Source: Bacillota bacterium (GTDB taxonomy: Bacteria > Bacillota > Clostridia > Christensenellales > CAG-138). From it: 6,214 nt of DNA. Under the pieces are notes generated by a model. That model was not told the DNA's origin, made no database searches, and saw only the letters and a list, made by a program, of their open reading frames with translations. The translations under genes were made by a program, and so were the position numbers. The DNA lies in assembly GCA_023461495.1 (NCBI GenBank), contig JAEYLA010000298.1:1-6214 (forward strand). The letters run 5' to 3'. Below, one piece after another: positions 1 through 6,029 of this stretch (within the stretch, counting starts at the first letter, position 1; each line of letters starts with the position of its first letter).

Positions 1-876
1 GAAAAAGTTGTGGATATGGTGCTCATCGGCCTGATCTGCGGCGGGCATATCCTGATTGAAGATGTGCCGGGGCTTGGAAAGACAACGCTCGTATCCGCCC
101 TTGCGCGCACGCTTGCCTGCGACTTTCGACGCATCCAGTTCACGCCGGATGTGCTTCCTTCCGATGTAACCGGGTTTACAAGCTTCAATTTAAAAACGGG
201 CGAGCGCGAAGTCAACTTCGGCGGGGTGATGGCGCAGATTGTGCTTGCGGATGAAATCAACCGCACAAGCCCCAAGACGCAGTCGAGTCTCCTTGAAGTC
301 ATGCAGGAGGGGCAGGTGACGATTGACGGCGTGAGCTATCCTGTGCCGCAGCCGTTCATGGTGCTCGCTACGCAGAATCCTGTGGAGCATGTGGGGACTT
401 ATCCGCTGCCGGAAGCCCAGCTGGACCGGTTCCTGCTCAAAATTTCTGTTGGATATCCGCAGCGGGACGAGGAACTTGCCATCCTTCTTCGCAACAAAGC
501 CGCAAACCCGCTTGAAGCATTAGAGCCCGTCGCAACTGCGGAAGATATTCTGCTGCTGCGCAAAAAGTACAGCGAGATCATTTGCGCACAGCCTGTGATG
601 GAATACATCGTATCCATTGCGGAGGCGACGCGCAGGCATGATAAAATCTCGCTTGGCGTAAGCCCGCGCGGGTCGCTCGCACTGATGCATGCGGCAATGG
701 CAAACGCCATGCTCAACGGACGCAGCTATGCGCTGCCTGACGATGTGCAGCATATGGCGGAGGCTGTGCTCTGCCACAGGCTGCTTGTAAACCTGCAACA
801 AAATCAGAAAATGGAAACGTCCGCATCGCTGCTATCTGCCATCCTGCATACCATACGGGTTCCGGGCGTTTCATGA
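1..876 (+). CDS. MoxR-family AAA+ ATPase (5' end cut by window)
   Basis: MoxR-type AAA+ ATPase, a cytoplasmic chaperone-like ATPase that usually acts with the DUF58/vWA-type protein encoded next to it. The frame is open from base 1, so the start lies upstream; about 20-30 N-terminal residues are probably missing compared with the usual length of a little over 300. Numbering from the first visible codon: Walker A at 20-28 (EDVPGLGKT), Walker B at 81-85 (VLADE) followed by INRTSPKTQ, sensor 1 at 122-127 (LATQNP), the LDRF arginine region at 141-144, and sensor 2 at 221-224 (SPRG). All key ATPase residues are present, so it should be active. An ATG at position 10 falls inside the conserved N-terminal helix and is not the true start. 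The TGA stop overlaps the next ATG as ATGA, which implies translational coupling. Family assignment is secure; the exact client is unknown. Confidence 0.96.
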   Translation, partial: EKVVDMVLIGLICGGHILIEDVPGLGKTTLVSALARTLACDFRRIQFTPDVLPSDVTGFTSFNLKTGEREVNFGGVMAQIVLADEINRTSPKTQSSLLEVMQEGQVTIDGVSYPVPQPFMVLATQNPVEHVGTYPLPEAQLDRFLLKISVGYPQRDEELAILLRNKAANPLEALEPVATAEDILLLRKKYSEIICAQPVMEYIVSIAEATRRHDKISLGVSPRGSLALMHAAMANAMLNGRSYALPDDVQHMAEAVLCHRLLVNLQQNQKMETSASLLSAILHTIRVPGVS

Positions 877-2033
877 AGCGCACAAGGTGGATCTATTATT
901 CCATAATGGCTGCGTGCTATCTTGCGGGGCTCTATTCCGGCCTGCGCATCTATTTCCTTGTGTTTTCCGTGCAGCTCTTTACGGTGCTCCTTGTGGCGCT
1001 AATTAACCTGTGGACGATCTATGTGATTACCTACAAGCAGGAATTGGGCAAGAAGGTTTGCGTCAAAGGCGAAGAAACCGTCCTAAATATCGATATCAAG
1101 AACGAGCGCCCGGTGCCGCTCTCCTTGATCGAGGTGCATGTGGATGTGGTTTCCATGCGTGAGAACATCAACCTTGTGTTCGGTCTTGCGCCGCATTCCG
1201 GCAAAGAATTCCATATCCCCGTCACAATGCCTTACCGCGGCAAGTTCCTGGTGGGCATGACCAAGGTAAAAATAACGGATGTCTTCGGGCTGACCACGCT
1301 TAAGGTCGACATGCGGCGGCGGCCTTACTACCGGATGCAGGAAATGATTGTCCTGCCCAGGGCGCAAACGCAGGGCGCCGTTTCTTCCGATATGGCGGAT
1401 GCAAAACTGTTCCGCAACGCATACCTCAGGCAAGCCGAACAGGGGGATAGCGTGTCCAGCTTAAGGCTGATGCGCGAAGGCGATGCGCTCAAACACGTGC
1501 ATTGGAAAAAATCCGCGCAGCAGGGGAGCTTATATGTCAAGCAATATGAGCATCCGGAACGCGAGCAGGCGCTGCTGCTGATCGATACCGCTTCGCATGG
1601 ATTGACCGGGGAGACGCTCCTTATCTATGCGGACACCGTTTGCGAGTGCGCCGTGAGCGTTGCCGCCCATAATCTCAGGCGCAACCGCGCGGTACAGGCG
1701 GTGTGTAGCGGCGTGCTTGGCCCTCCGGCGGTGTATACGCACAGTTCGGAAATTGAAAAGCTGCAGCATCAACTGGCCATACTGCCCTTCGGGCAAGACG
1801 CGCTATTAAGCGCCATCCAAAAGGCAGGGGACGCAGCACAATCCCCGCGCGCGCTGTTCGTATTTACCAGGGAGGCGGCGCCGGCCATAACGGAAGCGCT
1901 CGAACGCGTCTCACGGGAATTTTATTCGGTGACATTGGTGCTCATCGGCGGTACGCATACGAGCGGATGCATACACACGCTGCATGTCCCGCCCGGGGGC
2001 AATGCCGCGGAGCATCTTCATAGCATGGATTGA
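873..2033 (+). CDS. DUF58 domain membrane protein, partner of MoxR ATPase
   Basis: 386-residue protein of the DUF58 family. Two hydrophobic segments close to the N-terminus (about 7-23 and 28-53) form a membrane hairpin; most of the rest is expected to be cytoplasmic. The family signature is at 201-215: an REGD motif followed by HVHWKKSA, the equivalent of the common GD..R.IHWK.SAR. Immediately after it, ALLLIDTAS at 233-241 resembles the first strand and degenerate metal site of a von Willebrand A fold, as is usual for DUF58. Residues about 55-155 look like a beta-rich domain before the signature. The start overlaps the MoxR stop (ATGA) and has no good Shine-Dalgarno of its own, so it is probably translated by coupling. 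The MoxR-DUF58-transglutaminase order is a widely conserved cluster. The biochemical role is not established by the sequence. Confidence 0.94.
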   Translation: MKRTRWIYYSIMAACYLAGLYSGLRIYFLVFSVQLFTVLLVALINLWTIYVITYKQELGKKVCVKGEETVLNIDIKNERPVPLSLIEVHVDVVSMRENINLVFGLAPHSGKEFHIPVTMPYRGKFLVGMTKVKITDVFGLTTLKVDMRRRPYYRMQEMIVLPRAQTQGAVSSDMADAKLFRNAYLRQAEQGDSVSSLRLMREGDALKHVHWKKSAQQGSLYVKQYEHPEREQALLLIDTASHGLTGETLLIYADTVCECAVSVAAHNLRRNRAVQAVCSGVLGPPAVYTHSSEIEKLQHQLAILPFGQDALLSAIQKAGDAAQSPRALFVFTREAAPAITEALERVSREFYSVTLVLIGGTHTSGCIHTLHVPPGGNAAEHLHSMD

Positions 2034-4348
2034 TGGAAAACAGCATGAAAGAAAGCCGTATCAGGAAATTTGATCATATTGCGGACCTGTTTTGCTGCAT
2101 GCTTCTGGGTGCGGCAATCAGCGCTGCCTGGTTTCCCTATCTCAATCTGGATACGGGCATTGCAGCGCACATACTGCTGATGGCTGTGGATGTTGCGCTG
2201 GTGCTGTTGCTTTCTTACCGTTGGTGGATCATCCCGGCAGTGCTTTTTGGCGTGGCGGCGCTTGTTGTTGGCGGCGCGCTGCTATTTAGCGCGGCGGATC
2301 GGCTGTTTGCCTATCTCGATGGATTTGTGCGCTGGTGCCTTTCTTATTATCCCCGGGACGCCCGGTACGCTTTGGAAGGCGGCATGACGCTGTTGCGGAT
2401 TCTTGCGGGGCTGCCCATTGCGGGGATTTGCTATTTGTATTTTAAAAAGCTGTTTGTATTTGCCGTGCTGCCACCCGTAGCGCTTTTCATGCTGGTCTGG
2501 CTGCATCTGGAAAAGTCGATGGCCCTGATTCCGGTTCTGGTGCTGCTGCTGTGTGTGCTTTTGATCGGCATGGCGAAAACGACGGGGAAGCAGATGAACC
2601 AAAAGCTTCAGGAACGGGATCGGATTCCCGGCGCACTTTTGGAGGTGTTTGCCATCGTCGTACTCCCGGCGATCCTGTTGTGCGCGTTTGCCTTTTCCCC
2701 GGAAAAGGACGGGCAGTTGCAGTCGGAAGCGCTGGTGCGGTTTGTAGAGGACTTGGGGGATGTGCTGGATGGACGGGATGATAATTATTCCGCCATGCGC
2801 ACCTTTGATATTGGAAAATCCGGCTTCTCTCCGCTGGGGGACCGCCTTGGCGGCGATATTACGCTGGACAATACGGTGGTCATGCGGGTCAGAACTTCCA
2901 TGCCAATGCGCCTGACGGGCGCCGTGTTTGATACCTATGACGGGTCGAGTTGGACCGATGCGGGGGATATGGGCGGATACCGGTACATGGGCGCGTTCTG
3001 GCAGGGAAAACGCCGCGAGGTGTTCGGCGTGGATAAGCCCTATGGCGGCAAAAAGGCAAAGGATTTGTACTATAAGGTCACCGCTCCGCTATCCTTGAAC
3101 ATTTCCTATGACGCGCACGGCAATACCGTGTTCTATGCCGGCATGCTCCAATCCGTCAAGCGGTCTGATTTTGACGCCCACCAGATGTATTACAACCGCC
3201 AGGCGGAGCTGATGACCAAAAAGGTGCAATGGTCGCTCCACTATACGCTTGAGACGGTGGCGTTTGAGCGCGGCGCAAAGGACTTTGATCAAAACATGCT
3301 GGCATTGGAGGCGGCTGCGTCCACTGTGCGGGACAAGAGCTTAGAGGGGATTAATGCCTACAATCTGCAATTGCCGGAAGCCCTGCCGGCTTCCGTTTAT
3401 GAGACGGCGCAGCGCATTACGCAGGGTTATACAACGGCATATGAAAAGGCGCTTGCGATCGAACGCTGGCTCAATGAAACCTGCACCTATACGCTTACCC
3501 CGGGAACTCCGCCGGAAGACCGGGACTTTGTAGACTATTTCCTGGAAACGCAACAAGGTTATTGCGTATATTATGCAAGCGCATTGACGGTGCTTGCCCG
3601 CTGCGCGGGGCTGCCCGCGCGGTATGTCACGGGCTTTGCACTCAAGCAGGACCCGGAACTTCCCTCGTCTTTTTCGTACGTTGCCACCAATGCCACCGCG
3701 CATGCATGGACGCAAATTTATTTTGCGGGAATCGGCTGGGTGGATTTTGACGCCACCGGCTGGAATTTCTTTGAGCCGACCATTGTAGAGGATTTGGAGT
3801 ATGACGATATCAAACCCCAGCGCCCCGGTAAAAATGCAGGTGGGCAGCAGGAGGAGGCTGGCCCCGAGCAGACGCAGGCGCAGGCCAGTGCAACAAAAGA
3901 TCGCGGCATATCACCGGGGCTGAAGATTGCGCTCATCAGCGTGTTGTCTCTCGTTTTCGCGATTGCCATATGGATGGGCGTGCGCGTTGTATTGCTGCTG
4001 ACCGACGGGAGACGTTATTATAAGCGCATACAGCGCAAGCATACGGAGATGGGGCAGCGTCTGGACGCATGCTACGCAAGGACCATACGACAGCTTGCGT
4101 TTTGGGGGCTCCGGCAGGAAGCGGGGGATACGATTGTGACATTCGCCGCCCGGACGGACCGATGCCTTGGATCAAACGATATGGCTGCGGTTTGCGCCCC
4201 CGTGATGCGCATGCGGTTTGGAATGATGGAGCCTCTGGAAGAGGATGTGGAAGCCATTTGCGCGTTGAGCGCGGCGCTGGAAACGCGGCTGCGCAGGGAG
4301 CTTGGGCTGCTGCGCTATCTGTGGCGGCGGATTGTGGTCGGGCGGTAA
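2033..4348 (+). CDS. Membrane-bound transglutaminase-like protein, TgpA type
   Basis: 771-residue polytopic protein with an extracytoplasmic transglutaminase-like cysteine protease fold. Hydrophobic segments at about 17-36, 42-61, 63-86, 118-137, 139-156, 163-180 and 201-221 are followed by a large soluble region (about 222-628), one more membrane helix (about 632-655) and a basic cytoplasmic tail that resembles the DUF4129-type tail of the family. Seven helices with a cytoplasmic N-terminus put the catalytic domain outside, and the eighth brings the tail back in. The catalytic triad is visible: Cys511 in QGYCVYYASALTVLARCAG, His557 in TAHAWTQIYF, and Asp573 in WVDFDATGW, where most relatives have DPT. 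A Gln/Glu-rich linker (about 600-625) lies between domain and last helix. I chose the ATG at 2033, which shares one base with the DUF58 stop (TGATG); a TTG at 2030 and an ATG at 2045 are alternatives. No ribosome site is evident, so coupling is likely. Substrate is unknown. Confidence 0.93.
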   Translation: MENSMKESRIRKFDHIADLFCCMLLGAAISAAWFPYLNLDTGIAAHILLMAVDVALVLLLSYRWWIIPAVLFGVAALVVGGALLFSAADRLFAYLDGFVRWCLSYYPRDARYALEGGMTLLRILAGLPIAGICYLYFKKLFVFAVLPPVALFMLVWLHLEKSMALIPVLVLLLCVLLIGMAKTTGKQMNQKLQERDRIPGALLEVFAIVVLPAILLCAFAFSPEKDGQLQSEALVRFVEDLGDVLDGRDDNYSAMRTFDIGKSGFSPLGDRLGGDITLDNTVVMRVRTSMPMRLTGAVFDTYDGSSWTDAGDMGGYRYMGAFWQGKRREVFGVDKPYGGKKAKDLYYKVTAPLSLNISYDAHGNTVFYAGMLQSVKRSDFDAHQMYYNRQAELMTKKVQWSLHYTLETVAFERGAKDFDQNMLALEAAASTVRDKSLEGINAYNLQLPEALPASVYETAQRITQGYTTAYEKALAIERWLNETCTYTLTPGTPPEDRDFVDYFLETQQGYCVYYASALTVLARCAGLPARYVTGFALKQDPELPSSFSYVATNATAHAWTQIYFAGIGWVDFDATGWNFFEPTIVEDLEYDDIKPQRPGKNAGGQQEEAGPEQTQAQASATKDRGISPGLKIALISVLSLVFAIAIWMGVRVVLLLTDGRRYYKRIQRKHTEMGQRLDACYARTIRQLAFWGLRQEAGDTIVTFAARTDRCLGSNDMAAVCAPVMRMRFGMMEPLEEDVEAICALSAALETRLRRELGLLRYLWRRIVVGR

Positions 4349-4432
4349 AGTGATCTTCCGCTGCGATCTTCCCGCGTTTCAAGCCGGTTGTACATTTGCA
4401 ATGAACGGCTACTGCCGCGCGATTTAAAAATC

Positions 4433-4441
4433 TGCTATACT
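4433..4441 (+). promoter_or_regulatory. Candidate extended -10 promoter for gpsA
   Basis: TGCTATACT fits the extended -10 pattern TGnTATAAT with one mismatch in the hexamer (TATACT). The bases 17 upstream (TGCCGC) are a poor -35, which fits the extended -10 class. Transcription would begin near 4448, giving a 5' leader of about 40 bases before the GTG. This would let the dehydrogenase be expressed separately from the three-gene operon before it. No clear terminator for that operon is seen, so read-through is also possible. Confidence 0.5.
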
Positions 4442-4477
4442 GATAAACGGCAAACGCAAACTTCGAAGGAACAGGAA

Positions 4478-4483
4478 AGAGGA
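4478..4483 (+). promoter_or_regulatory. Shine-Dalgarno that decides the GTG start of gpsA
   Basis: AGAGGA, inside a longer purine run from 4473, sits five bases before the GTG at 4489. This spacing, together with the immediate dinucleotide-fold sequence after the GTG, fixes the non-ATG start. Confidence 0.75.
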
Positions 4484-4488
4484 TTATC

Positions 4489-5445
4489 GTGCGGATTGGC
4501 GTGATTGGTTGCGGAAGATGGGGCTCTTTTATTGCATGGTATCTGGATAGGATCGGACATGAGGTAACGCTGTACGGGCGGGCACAATCTCCCCATATGG
4601 AGCAGCTTATGCGTACACGTACCAACGGTCTGGTGACGCTTGACGAGCGCGTCAGGCTTACAACCTTGCTCGCGGATGCCGCAGCAGCTGAGACGATTGT
4701 GATCTCCATCAGCGCGCAAAGCCTCCGCTCGCTCATGGAAGAGCTGCGCGCCATGGCACTTATCAACAAGACCTTTGTGCTCTGCATGAAAGGCGTTGAG
4801 ATTGGGACGGGCAAACGGCTGACGCAGATTGCAGCCGAATATATGCATCCCGCCTGTCATGTGGCGGTGTGGCTTGGGCCCGGGCATGTGCAGGAGTTTT
4901 GCAGTGGTACTCCCAACTGTATGGTGATCGACAGCGGGGAAGAGGCAGTGACAAAGACGCTGGTGGACGCGTTCTCCAGCGACCTGATCCGCTTTTATTA
5001 CGGGCGCGATCTGATCGGCAATGAGATCGGCGCTGCGGCAAAGAACGTCATCGGCATCGCGGCGGGCATTTTGGATGGGCTGGGCCTTCCCACGCTCAAA
5101 GGCGCGCTGGCGTCAAGGGGGACAAGAGAGGTCGGCCGTCTTATTCAGGCGATGGGGGGGAGCGAACTTTCCGCCTACGGCCTGTGCCATCTTGGCGATT
5201 ATGGCGCCACGGTGTTTTCCGCCTACAGCCACAACCGCAGCTATGGCGAGGCATTCGTAAAGGGCGAAAAAATGGAGGAGCTTGCAGAAGGCGTGCATAC
5301 CGTGCGCGCGCTGATGACTTTGGGCGAACGCTATCAGGTGGAACTGCCCATCTGCCAGGCGGTATATGCCGCCCTGTATGAAGGGGTGGATGTGCGGGAC
5401 GCGCTGGAGCGCTTGTTTACACGCAGCCTAAAATCGGAATTCTAA
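4489..5445 (+). CDS. gpsA: NAD(P)H-dependent glycerol-3-phosphate dehydrogenase
   Basis: 318-residue cytosolic enzyme expected to reduce dihydroxyacetone phosphate to sn-glycerol 3-phosphate, the backbone precursor for phospholipids. The Rossmann fold begins at once: GCGRWGS at 7-13 (family GxGxWGT). The second nucleotide-domain signature is MKGVE with Lys101, then LGPGHVQE, which corresponds to the usual SGPSHAEE/SGPSFAKE. The C-terminal helical domain has the conserved Lys185 in AAKNVIGIAAGILDGLG, Asp237 in HLGDYGAT, and SHNRSYG with Asn249 and Arg250, matching the GDL..T..S..SRNR..G signature. It is a little shorter than the usual 330-340 residues, and several near-invariant positions are altered (GPG for GPS, GDY for GDL, SHNR for SRNR). 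It could therefore be a secondary paralogue or a relative with a different substrate. It starts at GTG with a good ribosome site, and a terminator follows 43 bases after the stop. Confidence 0.87.
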   Translation: MRIGVIGCGRWGSFIAWYLDRIGHEVTLYGRAQSPHMEQLMRTRTNGLVTLDERVRLTTLLADAAAAETIVISISAQSLRSLMEELRAMALINKTFVLCMKGVEIGTGKRLTQIAAEYMHPACHVAVWLGPGHVQEFCSGTPNCMVIDSGEEAVTKTLVDAFSSDLIRFYYGRDLIGNEIGAAAKNVIGIAAGILDGLGLPTLKGALASRGTREVGRLIQAMGGSELSAYGLCHLGDYGATVFSAYSHNRSYGEAFVKGEKMEELAEGVHTVRALMTLGERYQVELPICQAVYAALYEGVDVRDALERLFTRSLKSEF

Positions 5446-5488
5446 GAGTGTTGATGCCTTTTGCATAAGTGGGCGGGTACGCTCCATC

Positions 5489-5518
5489 AAAAAAGTGGCT
5501 GTAAAAGCCACTTTTTTT
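5489..5518. terminator. Bidirectional intrinsic terminator between convergent genes
   Basis: A perfect 12-bp stem (5489-5500 with 5506-5517) with a GTAAA loop: six A, then GTGGCT, loop, AGCCAC, then T at 5512-5518. Read on the plus strand the GC core is followed by seven T; read on the minus strand it is followed by six T. It therefore serves gpsA (43 bases after its stop) and the minus-strand small gene (27 bases after its stop). Confidence 0.93.
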
Positions 5519-5544
5519 GCCGTCAGACGGCTAAGAAATGCGGA

Positions 5545-5859
5545 TCACCTTGCAGACAGCATTTGGTCAATATAGGTACGCAGCGTAGCGCCATCGACCG
5601 CGCCCAGCAAACCGCCTACCGCTACGAGGATGGCAACGGCGACACTGACATTGTCAATCGTGATATTGGTGTTGTTATTCCCATTGCCGATATCGCGCAA
5701 TATTGTTCTCAGACGCTGATCCTGATCCTGGCCCTGTAGCTGTGCCTGTAACTGCGCCTGCAATTGGTCCTGATTCTGCAGCTGCGCCTGATTTTGCTCA
5801 TAATAATAGGGATCCTGATAGTTGTTATAACCGGAGTTACAGCAGCAACCATTACACAT
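5545..5859 (-). CDS. Small Cys-, Gln- and Asn-rich protein of unknown function
   Basis: 104-residue protein of no family I can name. In order: a cysteine cluster (Cys2, 5, 6, 7), a Tyr/Asn-rich stretch with DPYYY (16-20), residues 22-48 in which every second residue is Gln (14 Gln), a charged turn RLRTILRDI (49-57), an Asn/Gly linker (58-70, GNGNNNTNITI), and a hydrophobic segment VSVAVAILVAVGGLLGAV (71-88), then a short amphipathic end. There is no signal peptide. The ATG at 5859 is chosen because AGGAGG lies eight bases upstream; the frame is open upstream to an ATG at 6087, but that stretch has no ribosome site and low protein-like character. Convergent to gpsA and sharing its terminator. 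Composition recalls self-assembling coat or surface proteins of spore formers, but that is inference; the hydrophobic end could equally be a membrane anchor. Confidence 0.85.
   Translation of the reverse strand: MCNGCCCNSGYNNYQDPYYYEQNQAQLQNQDQLQAQLQAQLQGQDQDQRLRTILRDIGNGNNNTNITIDNVSVAVAILVAVGGLLGAVDGATLRTYIDQMLSAR
5716..5796 (-). repeat. Alternating Gln tract (X-Gln repeated 14 times)
   Basis: Codons 22-48 of the small minus-strand gene give Gln at each even position, with Asn, Ala, Leu, Asp or Gly between. Of the 14 Gln codons, 12 are CAG and 2 CAA. The four Leu codons are all different (CTG, TTG, TTA, CTA), so this is not a recent DNA slippage array; the pattern appears kept at protein level. 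In an extended strand all Gln would lie on one face. Confidence 0.9.
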
Positions 5860-5867
5860 AAACTCTT

Positions 5868-5876
5868 CCTCCTCTC
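5868..5876 (-). promoter_or_regulatory. Strong Shine-Dalgarno of the small Gln-rich gene
   Basis: On the minus strand this reads GAGAGGAGG. The AGGAGG core ends eight bases before the ATG at 5859. It is one of the two best ribosome sites in the window; it settles the start and rejects the longer frame that reaches 6087. Confidence 0.88.
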
Positions 5877-6018
5877 TTTTGTGGTTACTACATAATATTA
5901 AGGTTTGATTCCGAGTGTTACAGATACACGGCCTATTTATATCAATCATTCTGCTTAAATAACAGAAAAAGTGTACAGAATATATGCTTTCATAACAGGA
6001 TGGATTCGCCGGCTTTAT
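5877..6018. other. AT-rich intergenic region, likely leader/promoter of the small gene
   Basis: No plausible gene. It is distinctly AT-rich next to the coding DNA. On the minus strand it should hold the promoter of the small Gln-rich gene. Candidates are CATATATT at 5979-5986 (resembles the CATAnnnT -10 of sporulation sigma E/K, but no matching -35 found), TATAAAT near 5935-5941, and TAATAT near 5894-5899 with a weak CTGTAA upstream. None is convincing; direct start mapping would decide. Confidence 0.4.
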
Positions 6019-6025
6019 GAGGTGA
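6019..6025 (+). promoter_or_regulatory. Shine-Dalgarno-like GAGGTGA before an open frame
   Basis: GAGGTGA is a seven-base match to the anti-Shine-Dalgarno complement (GGAGGTGATC). Measured from GAGGTG it is five bases before an ATG at 6030. It is the main support for a gene starting there; such a match can also occur by chance. Confidence 0.4.
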
Positions 6026-6029
6026 AAAT

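Noticed and set aside
3375..3395. Inverted repeat CGGAAGCC / GGCTTCCG inside the transglutaminase gene
   Set aside because: Eight-bp stem within a well-supported reading frame (PEALPAS), no T tract; explained by codon choice in a Pro/Ala-rich linker.
4352..4372. Direct repeat GATCTTCC (4352-4359 and 4365-4372)
   Set aside because: Eight bases, two copies, no associated site; likely chance.
4382..4410. Possible terminator for the three-gene operon (AGCCG / CGGCT stem)
   Set aside because: Only five base pairs plus two beyond a bulge, a large loop and no T tract after it.
3936..4814. Long minus-strand open frame of 292 codons
   Set aside because: It is a shadow across the end of the transglutaminase gene and the start of gpsA, both supported by domains; its product has no recognisable motif or ribosome site.
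5461..5739. Plus-strand open frame of 92 codons
   Set aside because: It runs through the terminator and antisense to the small Gln-rich gene, with no ribosome site.
5716..5796. CRISPR-like or tandem DNA repeat
   Set aside because: The periodic six-base signal is the X-Gln coding pattern; interleaved codons vary and there are no spacers.
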